Shown here one piece after another: positions 9,650-18,997 of a stretch of 64,000 bases of DNA. The stretch spans positions 186,001 through 250,000 of the forward strand of contig NZ_CCDM010000006.1 of NCBI RefSeq assembly GCF_000750635.1, in the 5' to 3' direction. The translations under genes and the position numbers were made by a program. A model generated the notes under the pieces. It made no database searches. It was given only the letters and a program-made list of their open reading frames with translations, and was not told the origin of the DNA. Positions within the stretch are counted from its first letter, which is position 1, and each line of letters begins with the position of its first letter. Origin of the DNA: Oceanobacillus jeddahensis (GTDB lineage: Bacteria > Bacillota > Bacilli > Bacillales > Amphibacillaceae).

Positions 9650-9695
9650 ATAAAAAGGATAGGAAACCAGTTTGAATCTGCATAACCTATCCTTT
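9650..9695 (-). terminator. Terminator-like hairpin facing the aroM side
   Basis: AAAGGATAGG and CCTATCCTTT pair around a loop. In the minus direction the stem is followed by TTTTTATTTTCC, so it probably ends leftward transcripts from the aroM unit, beyond repeat copy C. Confidence 0.55.
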
Positions 9696-9782
9696 ATCGT
9701 ACACATGATAATATAATCGCTAATCAGATGCCTTTCATTTTAGAACATCAGATTCCATTAAAAAAATATATAATTTTTTATA

Positions 9783-10051
9783 TTTATCACGGAGAACCGC
9801 CCGTAAAACTCCCGCCACAAAATAAAGAGCGAAAATAAATTAATTTAGGCGGGAGATAACGGGCGCTACCTCCCTGAATCACTAAGGCTAATTCAGTGGG
9901 AGAATGAAGGAAGCAGACTAAGTTCGCGACGTCCTGGGACTGGGACTGGGACTGCGATTACTCGCCCCACCGAAGAGCTTTTGCGATTACTCGCCCCATC
10001 GTAAAGAGTTGTGCGTCGAAAAACTCTCACTGAATGAAGTTTCGTTTTATA
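9783..10051 (+). repeat. Hairpin repeat copy C, long form
   Basis: Same ends and paired stems as copy A, but with about 110 extra bases between the second stem and the right end. The extra part starts GAATGAAGGAAGCAGAC and contains short direct repeats of GGGACT and of GCGATTACTCGCCCC. It lies directly downstream of the aroM stop codon. Confidence 0.88.
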
Positions 10052-10067
10052 TAATTCCCATCGCTAT

Positions 10068-10736
10068 TTAAAATAATTCAGACACAGTTTTAAATATAAT
10101 GTTTCTGGATAGGATAATAAATTTATCAGATTGCTTTTGTATTAATTCTTTCATTGGCTGCGTATATCCTATACAATCAAGAACGACCGTGTTTACATTT
10201 GCATTTTCAAATGCTACGATCGCTTTAATCATTGCTTGCTCTTGAAAGTGATATGGTGAACAAGTAGCTGTAATAGCTTGAAAACCAGCTGTTGCCCATT
10301 TTGCTTTAATGGAATTGATTTGCTCTGGCAGTGGGACAATAACACCGATATTTTCTTTCACTTTAAATATACCTTGAGATACATAATTAAGTAAATGATC
10401 CGGGTAGATTATAGGAATGTTGGAAGAAAAAGTTGGAAAAACACCAGTACACGCCAGTATAATTAAATCTACTTTATGGTGAAGGTCGTCAATGATACTT
10501 TGAATCATTGGTATAATTTTTTCTTTTGCCATTTCCACAGGTGTGCCATTATTTTTCCTGGAAATTAATGTCGTTTGTCCGTTTTTTGGGGAGATTTCTG
10601 CTAGTTCTATATTGGATAAGTTATCCAAAACGCCTCGTTCTACAAAAGTAATATTAGATGAAAAAAAACGTTTTATTTCTGGAATTAAATCAGTCCTAGG
10701 TGATTCTCCGATTGTGATGACTCCAATTTTATGCAT
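10068..10736 (-). CDS. AroM family protein
   Basis: A 222-residue cytosolic protein of the AroM family, beginning MHKIGVITIGESPRTDLIPE. No reaction is established for the family. Two cysteines, Cys96 in LACTG and Cys188 in DCIGYT, sit about 92 residues apart in settings like the paired catalytic cysteines of Asp/Glu racemase-type enzymes, so an isomerase-like role is conceivable. AAGGAGG precedes the ATG. It follows the peptide-binding lipoprotein gene by 64 bases in the same direction and belongs to the divergent transporter locus. The function in this locus is inferred, not known. Confidence 0.82.
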   Translation of the reverse strand: MHKIGVITIGESPRTDLIPEIKRFFSSNITFVERGVLDNLSNIELAEISPKNGQTTLISRKNNGTPVEMAKEKIIPMIQSIIDDLHHKVDLIILACTGVFPTFSSNIPIIYPDHLLNYVSQGIFKVKENIGVIVPLPEQINSIKAKWATAGFQAITATCSPYHFQEQAMIKAIVAFENANVNTVVLDCIGYTQPMKELIQKQSDKFIILSRNIIFKTVSELF

Positions 10737-10800
10737 TATTTTTCCTCCTTATGAAAAGAAAAGAGAAGTAAGATGCTTTCTCACTTCCCTTGGTCTTTCA

Positions 10801-12393
10801 TTATTCCTCGATAGAAATGTTTATTCCATTTGGACTAACAACTTGAATAGAATTATCTGGAGATAAGTTGAAACCCTTTACTTTTGAACTGATTCCTGTT
10901 GTGATTTCAAGGTTATCAAATTCAATCGTTGCATAATCTTCCATGATTTCTGTCACTGCTTCTTGGTAGATAGCAGCACGTTCATCCTGATCAGCTGTTT
11001 CTTGAACAGCACGATCTAATAATTCATCGACTGCTTCACTTTCATACGCTTTCCCATTCCCATTTGAACCATGTTGACTTGAGTGGAAACGAGGATTTAA
11101 GAAAAAGTACGGATCTGGATACCAAGACCAACCGCCAATACTTAATGGCGCATTATTTTGAGAAATTGTATCTGTTAATGTTCCCCATTCTGATACTTGA
11201 ATGTTAACATCAATATTTAAATTTTCTTTCATTTGGTTTTGGAAAATCGTAGCATAATTTGAGCGAGTTTCGAGTACATACAGATCAATTGTAAATCCAC
11301 CTGCATAATCTGTTTCATCTAATATTTCTTTTGCTTCTTCTGGATCATATTCCGCTTGAATATCTTCAAAAGAAGCATCATATCCCCAAGAGCTCTCTGG
11401 TAAAGGTCCGTTAGCAGGTGTTCCTCCACCCCACTGATGAACGCCTTGAACAATTTCTTCAATATTTGTTGCTTTTGTAATTGCTTCTCTTACTTGAGGG
11501 TCTGCAGTAGGACCCTGCTGGAAGTTCATATCAAGATAGGTGATGGAAAGACCTGGAGTGGATAATAATTCCAAGTTTTCATCTTGTTCAATGACCTCTC
11601 TGTTTTGTCCAGTTATATCTGTAGCAATATCAATATCCCCTGTGCGTAGAGCGTTTGTCATCATAGATTGATCAGATATAAATTGATAGACAACACCATC
11701 TAAATTTGGTTCCTCACCCCAATAATCCTCATTTTTAACAAGTTCGACGTGCTGGTCTGTTTGCCATTCTTCAAGACTAAAAGGCCCTGTTCCTACTAAG
11801 TTTGCACCAAATTGGTCTCCCCAACCTTCCACTTCTTCTTCAGGAATAATAATATTCCCCATATCTGTAAGCATAGCAAGAAGGGCACCATTTGGCTCTT
11901 CTAAGTGAACAACTACTTCAAATTCATCTGTAACTTCAACGCTTTCGACACCTTCTAAACGATTTTGAGCAGAATCTTCTGCAGAACGTTCTAAACTAAA
12001 TTTTACGTCCTCAGCGGTCATTTGTCTTCCGTCCTGATATTCGCCAGGTTGAAAATAGACATCATCTCTTAAAGTAAACGTATAGGACATCATATCGTCT
12101 GCTACTTCCCAATTTGTAGCCAGCGATGGTACAAAATCTTCTAATTCCTGGTCATAAACAATAAGTGTATCTGCAATGGAACGCATAATTTGTGATTCAT
12201 AAGCGCCTGTGTAGAGTGTGGGATCTAATGTTGCAGCATTAGAGGACAAACCGATATTTAAAACGCCCCCGCTGGATGAAGCAGTTTCTCCTGAATCTCC
12301 GCCTGTATCATTACCAGAAGAACATGCTGCTAATAATAAAAATGCTATAAGCATCATGCTCGATAAAACTGTTTTCATAGAACATTTCTTCAT
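10801..12393 (-). CDS. ABC transporter substrate-binding lipoprotein (family 5, peptide/nickel type)
   Basis: A 530-residue extracytoplasmic solute-binding protein. A lipoprotein signal ends in LLLAAC with the lipidated cysteine at position 24, followed by a Ser/Gly/Thr-rich linker. The family 5 layout is clear: the LDPTLYTGAYES region, the MTAEDVKFSLER signature and the C-terminal lobe with WYPDPYFFLNP. It should deliver an oligopeptide or peptide-like ligand to the DppBCDF-type transporter encoded divergently from 12753. The start has GGGGG nine bases upstream. AroM is encoded just downstream in the same unit. Confidence 0.93.
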   Translation of the reverse strand: MKKCSMKTVLSSMMLIAFLLLAACSSGNDTGGDSGETASSSGGVLNIGLSSNAATLDPTLYTGAYESQIMRSIADTLIVYDQELEDFVPSLATNWEVADDMMSYTFTLRDDVYFQPGEYQDGRQMTAEDVKFSLERSAEDSAQNRLEGVESVEVTDEFEVVVHLEEPNGALLAMLTDMGNIIIPEEEVEGWGDQFGANLVGTGPFSLEEWQTDQHVELVKNEDYWGEEPNLDGVVYQFISDQSMMTNALRTGDIDIATDITGQNREVIEQDENLELLSTPGLSITYLDMNFQQGPTADPQVREAITKATNIEEIVQGVHQWGGGTPANGPLPESSWGYDASFEDIQAEYDPEEAKEILDETDYAGGFTIDLYVLETRSNYATIFQNQMKENLNIDVNIQVSEWGTLTDTISQNNAPLSIGGWSWYPDPYFFLNPRFHSSQHGSNGNGKAYESEAVDELLDRAVQETADQDERAAIYQEAVTEIMEDYATIEFDNLEITTGISSKVKGFNLSPDNSIQVVSPNGINISIEE

Positions 12394-12752
12394 GAAATAT
12401 TTCCCCCTTCATATTTGTTTCACATAACGCAACATTAATTCAAATAATGAATATAAATAATAAAGTACCACAGAATAATTTGAATTGTCTATACTTTTTT
12501 GAAAAAAATTTGTTTAGAACAGTTCATTTTTAATGTATTTAAGCATTCCTTACGAATAAAAGGATAACTAAGATAGTCACTAAAAGCTTTGTTAATAACC
12601 AGGTTTTTTAATAAAGAGAATGAATAGAAAAATTTTAAAAATAAAAAAAATATACAAAATAGTATTTACAACTAATTTAATGGATGGTAACATCATTTTA
12701 ATTCACATAGTAAAACGTTATTTCATATATTGAATCAAAAGGAGGGTTTTAT
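12394..12752. promoter_or_regulatory. Divergent control region of the transporter locus
   Basis: A 359-base AT-rich gap between the divergent lipoprotein and permease genes. Promoters for both directions must lie here, and the IclR regulator at 18998 is the obvious candidate controller. I could not find a convincing palindrome or a full -35/-10 pair, so no operator is assigned. Confidence 0.5.
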
Positions 12753-13718
12753 TTGGGAAGATTTCTTTATAAAAGAATACTTCAACTCATACCAACATTA
12801 TTTGTTGTTGCTGTCATTGTCTTTTTCATTACACGTATGCTACCAGGAAACCCAGCGGCAGTCATGCTTGGTCCACAAGCAAGTGCGCAGGATATAGCAG
12901 AGTATTCCGAACGTCTAGGGTTGAATGATCCGATGATTGTACAATTTTTTGATTATTTAGTCGGCTTAATTACATTTGATTTTGGAAATTCCTTATCTTA
13001 TGGCCAACCGATTGTTGATTTAATCATTGAAAGGTTCCCAAATACAATTATTCTGGCAATATCTGCTTTAATTTTAGCTGTTCTTATTGGAGTTCCAGCA
13101 GGAATCATCGCTGCAAAAAAACAGAATACGGTGATTGATTATTTAGTAACTACATTTTCACTGGTTGGGGTATCAATGCCTATTTTTTGGCTGGGTGTTA
13201 TGCTGGTTCTTTATTTTAGCGTTAACTTAGGTTGGTTGCCAGCGACTGGAATGGGTTCACTGAATAATGGTTTATGGAGCTTTATTAGTCACTTAATTTT
13301 GCCAAGTATTGCTTTGGCAACGATTCCAGCTGCTGAATTTGCTCGGATTATCCGTTCAAGCATGCTGGAAACCATCTCACAAGATTATATTAAAACAGCT
13401 CGTTCCAAAGGTATTAGAGAGTTTATCGTTGTAATGAAACACGCATTCAAAAATGCTTTAACCCCTTTGTTGACGGTGATGGGCTTGCAATTTTCCAATC
13501 TTTTGGGTGGAGCTGTATTGACAGAAACGATTTTTAGTTGGCCAGGCATGGGGATGTTAATTGTTGATGCGATTGAAAAGAGAGACTTTATAGTTGTTCA
13601 GAGTGCAGTAATATTTGTCGCAGTCATTTACGTTGTGATCAATTTGATTGTAGACATTCTCTATAAAGTCGTTAACCCTAAAGTAAATATTGGGTCGCAA
13701 AGCGGGGGTGAGAAGTAA
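12753..13718 (+). CDS. Peptide-type ABC transporter permease (DppB-like)
   Basis: A 321-residue inner permease with six predicted helices. It has the family N-terminus GRFLYKRILQLIPTLFVVAV with the RMLPGNPA segment. The EAA-loop region AEFARIIRSSMLETISQDYIKTARSKG contacts the ATPases. The start is TTG at 12753 behind GGAGGG. It heads the rightward operon and abuts the next permease gene without a gap. It pairs with the DppC-like subunit to form the membrane channel for the ligand captured by the lipoprotein encoded on the other side. Confidence 0.93.
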   Translation: MGRFLYKRILQLIPTLFVVAVIVFFITRMLPGNPAAVMLGPQASAQDIAEYSERLGLNDPMIVQFFDYLVGLITFDFGNSLSYGQPIVDLIIERFPNTIILAISALILAVLIGVPAGIIAAKKQNTVIDYLVTTFSLVGVSMPIFWLGVMLVLYFSVNLGWLPATGMGSLNNGLWSFISHLILPSIALATIPAAEFARIIRSSMLETISQDYIKTARSKGIREFIVVMKHAFKNALTPLLTVMGLQFSNLLGGAVLTETIFSWPGMGMLIVDAIEKRDFIVVQSAVIFVAVIYVVINLIVDILYKVVNPKVNIGSQSGGEK

Positions 13719-14612
13719 ATGCAAACGATGGAGGAGATAGAAAAAGAAAGGGATCTTCAATATCAAAAATCGAAAAAGGAGCAGTCTTTTGTAAGAAAGC
13801 TGTTTCGGAATCGATTTGCTGCTTTAGGATTTTTAGTCATTTTACTATTAATCGTGACAGCTATTTTGGCTCCTGTATTTGCGACGCATGATCCTTATCA
13901 AATGGATGTAACGAAATCGTTAATAGGGCCAGGAGAAGCAGGACATATTTTGGGAACGGATAGCTATGGCAGAGATATTTACAGCAGGATTATCTATGGA
14001 TCAAGAATATCATTAGTCGTTGGTATTTCCGCTGTTTTATTCGGAGCTGTATTCGGTTCATCATTAGGTCTCATTTCTGGTTATTTTGGTGGAAGAACAG
14101 ACACAATTATCATGCGAATAATGGACGGAATGATGGCATTTCCTTTTATTTTGCTAGCAATTGTGTTGATGACTGTTTTAGGACAAGGTTTATTTAATGT
14201 GATTATTGCTATTGGTGTTTCGAACATTCCTGGATTTGCAAGGGTGGTTAGAGGCCAAGTCTTAAATGTAAAAGAAGCGGAATATATCGAAGTTACCAGA
14301 TCTCTAGGGGCCAGACATGGTCGAATATTATTTCGACATATTGTACCCAATAGTGTTGCTCCACTAATTGTGTACGCAACGATGGGTGTGGCAGGAGCTA
14401 TTATTTCTGAAGCTTCTCTTAGCTTTTTAGGATTGGGTGTACAGCCGCCTACTGCTTCATGGGGAAGTATGTTGCAAGAAGGAAAAGACTTTCTTGTACT
14501 TAGTCCAGAGCTGGCAACTTTCTCTGGTTTAGCCATTTTGATTACGGTATTAGGTATTAATTTATTTGGGGATGGGTTAAGAGATGCACTTGATCCTAAA
14601 ATGAGATTGTAA
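13719..14612 (+). CDS. Peptide-type ABC transporter permease (DppC-like)
   Basis: A 297-residue second permease. A charged N-terminal segment is followed by the OppC/DppC N-domain (FRNRFAALGFLVILLLI), HILGTDSYGRDIYSR, and the EAA loop YIEVTRSLGARHGRILFRHIVPN. The ATG follows the upstream stop immediately, with GGGGGTGA as ribosome site inside the end of the previous gene, so translation is coupled. It works with the DppB-like protein; ligand specificity cannot be read here. Confidence 0.93.
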   Translation: MQTMEEIEKERDLQYQKSKKEQSFVRKLFRNRFAALGFLVILLLIVTAILAPVFATHDPYQMDVTKSLIGPGEAGHILGTDSYGRDIYSRIIYGSRISLVVGISAVLFGAVFGSSLGLISGYFGGRTDTIIMRIMDGMMAFPFILLAIVLMTVLGQGLFNVIIAIGVSNIPGFARVVRGQVLNVKEAEYIEVTRSLGARHGRILFRHIVPNSVAPLIVYATMGVAGAIISEASLSFLGLGVQPPTASWGSMLQEGKDFLVLSPELATFSGLAILITVLGINLFGDGLRDALDPKMRL

Positions 14613-14628
14613 GAAGGAGGATGTCTTG

Positions 14629-15660
14629 ATGTCAGAGCAACTGTTAAGCATAAAAGATCTAGAAGTGCAGTTTAAATCAGGTTCGATTGTCACAACAGCT
14701 GTCAATGGAGTTAGTTTTGACTTAAATGAAAATGAAAGCATAGGAATTGTTGGCGAATCTGGATCAGGAAAAAGTGTGACAGCTACTTCTATTTTACGAC
14801 TGATTCCTAATCCTCCTGGAAAAATAACAGGTGGAGAGATTTATTTTAAAGGAAAAGATTTACTGAAGTATTCTAATAGTCAAATGAGAGATATACGAGG
14901 AAATGATATATCAATGATATTTCAAGATCCTTCTACAAGTTTAAATCCAGTTTTTACAGTGGGTAATCAAATTATTGAATCGATTAAAACACATCAAAAA
15001 ATCTCAAAAAGAGAAGCAAAGAAAAAAGCGATTGAAATGTTGGAATTAGTTGGTATTCCAGCTCCGGAAAAACGAATTAATATGTATCCACATGAATTTT
15101 CTGGAGGAATGCGGCAAAGGGTTATGATTGCTATTGCGTTATCTTGTGATCCTACATTATTGATTGCCGATGAACCAACAACCGCATTAGATGTAACGGT
15201 ACAAGCACAAATTTTAAAATTAATGAAAGACTTACAGCAAAAACTTCATATGTCTGTAATTATGATTACACATGATCTAGGAGTTGTTTGGGAAACCTGC
15301 GATAAAATGATTGTGATGTATGCTGGAAGAGTAGTAGAGTCTGGTACGGTCGAAGAAGTATACCAAGATCCGTTACATCCCTATACTTGGGGATTGCTAG
15401 ATTCTCAAATCACAGAATCTACAGATAGTTATGCACCTCTTTCAGCAGTCCCTGGCAGTCCACCAGATCTTAGCTATGAGGTTAAAGGCTGTCCATTTGC
15501 AGATCGTTGTCCATATGCGCAAGCGGTTTGCCGAGAAAAAACTCCTGAATTATTAGAACCTACAAATGGTCATGCTGTAGCATGTCATTTTCAAACAGCC
15601 AACCACAAGCTTGAGAGACAGGAGGATGTATATATAGATGGAAACACTATTAGAAGTTAA
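14629..15660 (+). CDS. Peptide-type ABC transporter ATPase (DppD-like)
   Basis: A 343-residue ATPase with Walker A GESGSGKS, signature FSGGMRQRV, Walker B LLIADEPTTALD and switch ITHDLGVV. The C-terminal oligopeptide-transporter domain has the cysteine pattern CPFADRCPYAQAVC...CH, which in OppD/DppD-type proteins can bind an iron-sulfur cluster. An in-frame TTG lies just before, but the ATG at 14629 is eight bases from AAGGAGG and is preferred. Its 3' end overlaps the next ATPase gene by 23 bases. Confidence 0.93.
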   Translation: MSEQLLSIKDLEVQFKSGSIVTTAVNGVSFDLNENESIGIVGESGSGKSVTATSILRLIPNPPGKITGGEIYFKGKDLLKYSNSQMRDIRGNDISMIFQDPSTSLNPVFTVGNQIIESIKTHQKISKREAKKKAIEMLELVGIPAPEKRINMYPHEFSGGMRQRVMIAIALSCDPTLLIADEPTTALDVTVQAQILKLMKDLQQKLHMSVIMITHDLGVVWETCDKMIVMYAGRVVESGTVEEVYQDPLHPYTWGLLDSQITESTDSYAPLSAVPGSPPDLSYEVKGCPFADRCPYAQAVCREKTPELLEPTNGHAVACHFQTANHKLERQEDVYIDGNTIRS

Positions 15661-16606
15661 AGACTTAAAAAAACATTTTCCAGTATCCAATAAAGTACCG
15701 TTTAAGAAGTCGAAGCAAAGTGTGAAAGCAGTTGATGGAGTTAACTTTAATGTGTACCAAGGAGAGACATTAGGTGTAGTAGGAGAGTCAGGCTGCGGGA
15801 AATCAACGGTGGCAAGGTTAATTAATCAATTAATCAAACCAACGGATGGCGTTGTAAATTTTAACAATGAAAACCTTATAAATATGAATGCTGCTGTTTT
15901 AAGAGAAACACGTAAAAAAATTCAAATGGTATTTCAGGATCCTTATGCGTCATTAGACCCACGTGTGAAGATTGGGGAATTAATTGCAGAACCAATGGTT
16001 ATCCATGGAATTGGAGATGCAAAAAGTAGACAAAAGCGGGTAGCAGAGCTGCTAGAAACAGTAGGTCTTAATAAACGCTATGCAGATCGTTACCCCCATG
16101 AATTTTCTGGAGGACAGCGCCAGCGTATTAACATCGCAAGGGCATTAACTCTAAATCCAGAACTGGTTATTTGTGATGAACCGGTTTCGGCTTTGGACGT
16201 ATCCGTACAGGCACAAGTGATTAACTTGTTGAAAGCTTTACAAAAAGAATTTCAATTAACATATATCTTTATTTCTCATGATCTCAACGTTGTAAGGTAT
16301 ATGTGTGACCGAATTGCCGTAATGTATTTAGGTAAGATCGTGGAAGTGGGAACATTTGAGGAGATCTATTCCCAACCACAGCATCCATATACAAAAGCTT
16401 TGTTCTCAGCTATTCCCAAAGAGAGTCCATTTGAAACGAAAGAACAAATTATTTTAAAGGGATCTGTACCTAGCCCATTAAATCCACCATCAGGATGCAG
16501 TTTTCATGAAAGATGTCCCGTTGCAATGGAGATTTGTAAACAGAAGGAACCCAATATAATAACACAAGAAAATAAACATCAAGCATCATGCCACTTAGTA
16601 AATTAA
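15638..16606 (+). CDS. Peptide-type ABC transporter ATPase (DppF-like)
   Basis: A 322-residue second ATPase: Walker A GESGCGKS, signature FSGGQRQR, Walker B LVICDEPVSALDVS and switch ISHDLNVV. The C-terminal domain again has a Cys cluster (CSFHERCPVAMEIC). The ribosome site GGAGG lies within the upstream gene, 12 bases before the ATG, consistent with coupled translation. It forms the heterodimeric motor with the DppD-like subunit. The DUF1177 gene follows after 15 bases. Confidence 0.93.
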   Translation: METLLEVKDLKKHFPVSNKVPFKKSKQSVKAVDGVNFNVYQGETLGVVGESGCGKSTVARLINQLIKPTDGVVNFNNENLINMNAAVLRETRKKIQMVFQDPYASLDPRVKIGELIAEPMVIHGIGDAKSRQKRVAELLETVGLNKRYADRYPHEFSGGQRQRINIARALTLNPELVICDEPVSALDVSVQAQVINLLKALQKEFQLTYIFISHDLNVVRYMCDRIAVMYLGKIVEVGTFEEIYSQPQHPYTKALFSAIPKESPFETKEQIILKGSVPSPLNPPSGCSFHERCPVAMEICKQKEPNIITQENKHQASCHLVN

Positions 16607-16621
16607 ATAGGAGGAACAAAT

Positions 16622-17578
16622 ATGTCTTTAAAATACGTGATGGAAATATATGAGTTAATGGATGATATCCAAGTAACAGGAGAAAAAGTAAAGCAATACC
16701 TTGAAAAAATTAGTTCGAATGGCGACATTGAAGTGCATACAATTGAGGGAGAAAAAGGAAAAACGGATTTTATCAGCGTCAAGATACCTGGAAAATCAGG
16801 AGCTTTCTCAGGCGGGGAAGCTCCAACACTTGGTATCATTGGACGTCTAGGTGGAATAGGTGCTCGACCAGAAATGATTGGTTTTGTTTCCGATGGAGAT
16901 GGGGCATTAGCAAGTATGTCCATAGCTGCAAAATTACTGGATATGAGTAATAAGGGAGATCAGCTGGATGGAGATGTTATTTTGACGACCCATATTTGTC
17001 CAGACGCTCCTACACAACCTCATGATCCTGTTCCGTTTATGGGATCCCCGGTAGGAATTCAGACAATGAATCAGTATGAGGTTACCGAAGAAATGGATGG
17101 AATCCTTTCTATAGATACAACGAAAGGGAATCAAATTATTAATCATCGAGGATTTGCGATTACGCCAACCATCAAAGAAGGGTATATTTTAAAGGTAAGT
17201 GATGACTTACTACATATTTATACGCAATCAGTTGGTAAACTACCTGTTACAATGCCTGTTACTACACAAGATATTACGCCTTATGGAAATAATGTGTATC
17301 ATATTAATAGTATTCTGCAACCAGCTGTATCTACGGATAAGCCTGTTGTAGGTGTAGCAATTACTACGGAAACAGCAGTGGCTGGATGTGGTACAGGAGC
17401 AAGTCGTGTAGTGGAAATTGAAGAGGTTGTACGCTACTGTATTGAAGTAGCTAAATTCTACGGACAATCGAAATGTAATTTCTATGATGAAAAAGAGTTT
17501 CAACATTTAGAAACATTATATGGAAAAATGACACAGCTTCAGACATTGGGAGAAGAAAAGGAGGTAACTAGCAAATGA
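16622..17578 (+). CDS. DUF1177 family protein
   Basis: A 318-residue cytosolic protein of the DUF1177 family, whose activity is not established. The central part is rich in Gly and His/Asp (TTHICPDAPTQPHDPVPFMGSP, SIDTTKGN, NHRGFAITPT) and could bind a metal, though that is inference. TAGGAGG precedes the ATG. The last four bases overlap the start of the M20 gene (ATGA), so the two are translationally coupled and probably act on the same imported compound. AroM and DUF1177 genes sharing a locus with a peptide transporter suggests a dedicated catabolic pathway. Confidence 0.82.
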   Translation: MSLKYVMEIYELMDDIQVTGEKVKQYLEKISSNGDIEVHTIEGEKGKTDFISVKIPGKSGAFSGGEAPTLGIIGRLGGIGARPEMIGFVSDGDGALASMSIAAKLLDMSNKGDQLDGDVILTTHICPDAPTQPHDPVPFMGSPVGIQTMNQYEVTEEMDGILSIDTTKGNQIINHRGFAITPTIKEGYILKVSDDLLHIYTQSVGKLPVTMPVTTQDITPYGNNVYHINSILQPAVSTDKPVVGVAITTETAVAGCGTGASRVVEIEEVVRYCIEVAKFYGQSKCNFYDEKEFQHLETLYGKMTQLQTLGEEKEVTSK

Positions 17579-18843
17579 CTGACAAACAAGCGTTAAAAGA
17601 TCGGCTAATTAAAGAAATAGATGACCGTCAGGATGAGCTTATTGAGTTATGTAGTCAATTAATTAAAATTCCAAGTGAAAACCCTCCAGGTGATTCTACA
17701 GAAATTACTACATTTATTGATGAATATCTAAAAGATGCTGGAGCAGAAACAGCGTGGTATGAATCTGCTGATAAAATGTTTAATTTAGTATCAACCATTG
17801 GGGAAAAAAAAGAGGGTAAGCATTTAATTTATTGTGGCCATTCAGACGTTGTTCCTGCCGGTGATCTGGATAAATGGGACTTTGACCCAAATTCAGGTGC
17901 AGTGGAGGATGGTTGGCTGCTAGGACGTGGAGCTAGTGATATGAAAGCAGGGTTAGGCGGCCTTATTTATACCTTTGCACTTCTCAAAAAAATGAATATT
18001 GATCTACCTGGACAATTGACGTTAGCGGTAGTTCCTGATGAAGAAACTGGTGGAGAATATGGTGTGCCTTGGCTTTTAGAAAACAAAATTATCCATGGAG
18101 ATGGTAGTTTAATTGCAGAGCCTTCATCCAGATATAATCCCACGATTGGTCAGAAAGGATCTTATTGGTTTAAGTTAAAAGTATTCGGCGAGCCAGGCCA
18201 TGGCAGTCTCTCTCCTTTAGCTGGTAACAATGCGATTACTAATATGGTAGATGCTATTCATGAAGTTCGGAAATTATGGGATGTAGATATTAAGATTCCT
18301 GAAGAAGTGCAGTCATTAATCGATAAATCCAAAAGGTATATGAGAGAGGTTGAAAAAGATAGAGAACCCTTTCAAGAAGTATTGAATCGTGTTACAGTAA
18401 ATATTGGAAAGATACAAGGTGGAACAAAAGCAAATATTATACCGGAAAGCTGTGAAGTAGAGGTAGATTGTAGGCTTCCATTCGGAATAGAGCAAGAGGA
18501 AGTAACTGCATTTTTAAAGGAAAAATTAGATGCTTTAGGAATGGAGTACGAAATCACTCGTTTTGGTTTTAAAAGTAATGCCAACCATACTTCTGCAGAA
18601 GATCCAGTATGTAGAGCAATAATAGATAATATTTCGTATGTAACTGACCATGAAGCATATGGCGTCATGCAATGGGCAAGTAGTGATGCAAGAGTATTTA
18701 GAAGTCACCAAATTCCTGTTTTGCAATATGGACCTGCTTATCTTCCTAGTATTCACGGATACAATGAAAAAGTAAAAGTAGAAGATATTATCCGCTGTTG
18801 TAAAGTGTATGCAGCGGCGGTTATCGATTACTTACATGAGTAA
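17575..18843 (+). CDS. M20 family metallopeptidase/deacylase (ArgE/DapE type)
   Basis: A 422-residue zinc hydrolase. All M20 metal and catalytic positions are visible: His89 in CGHSD, Asp122 in GRGASDMK, the Glu pair 156-157 in DEETGG, the Glu of AEPSS, and the C-terminal His in SIHGYNEK. The dimerisation domain begins at GEPGHGSLSPLAGNNAI. It should cleave an N-acyl amino acid or peptide bond in the cytosol, most simply in the compound brought in by the upstream transporter. AAGGAGGT precedes the ATG, which overlaps the DUF1177 stop. Confidence 0.92.
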   Translation: MTDKQALKDRLIKEIDDRQDELIELCSQLIKIPSENPPGDSTEITTFIDEYLKDAGAETAWYESADKMFNLVSTIGEKKEGKHLIYCGHSDVVPAGDLDKWDFDPNSGAVEDGWLLGRGASDMKAGLGGLIYTFALLKKMNIDLPGQLTLAVVPDEETGGEYGVPWLLENKIIHGDGSLIAEPSSRYNPTIGQKGSYWFKLKVFGEPGHGSLSPLAGNNAITNMVDAIHEVRKLWDVDIKIPEEVQSLIDKSKRYMREVEKDREPFQEVLNRVTVNIGKIQGGTKANIIPESCEVEVDCRLPFGIEQEEVTAFLKEKLDALGMEYEITRFGFKSNANHTSAEDPVCRAIIDNISYVTDHEAYGVMQWASSDARVFRSHQIPVLQYGPAYLPSIHGYNEKVKVEDIIRCCKVYAAAVIDYLHE

Positions 18844-18904
18844 ATAACTGATCGCAGGTTAACTGGTTGCTGCTTCATACGAGTAGCTCTGCAGTGAGAG
18901 AGCG

Positions 18905-18932
18905 ACTCCCGATGAATGAAGATTTGTTTTAA
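18905..18932 (+). repeat. Degenerate right end of the hairpin repeat
   Basis: CTCCCGATGAATGAAGATTTGTTTTAA resembles the right end of copies A and C with several substitutions. It looks like an eroded solo end. Confidence 0.5.
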
Positions 18933-18933
18933 G

Positions 18934-18973
18934 ATGGTGCATGTATTGTTTTTAAGATATATGCACCATTTAT
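18934..18973 (+). terminator. Hairpin between the M20 and IclR genes
   Basis: ATGGTGCAT and ATGCACCAT pair around an 18-base loop and are followed by TTATTT. It may terminate or attenuate the transporter operon before iclR. Confidence 0.55.
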
Positions 18974-18997
18974 TTCGGAAAGGAGGTTTTATTATTC

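Noticed and set aside
9783..10051. Possible CRISPR array because of repeated GCGATTACTCGCCCC units
   Set aside because: Only two or three short units with irregular spacing, inside a dispersed repeat present elsewhere; there are no cas genes.
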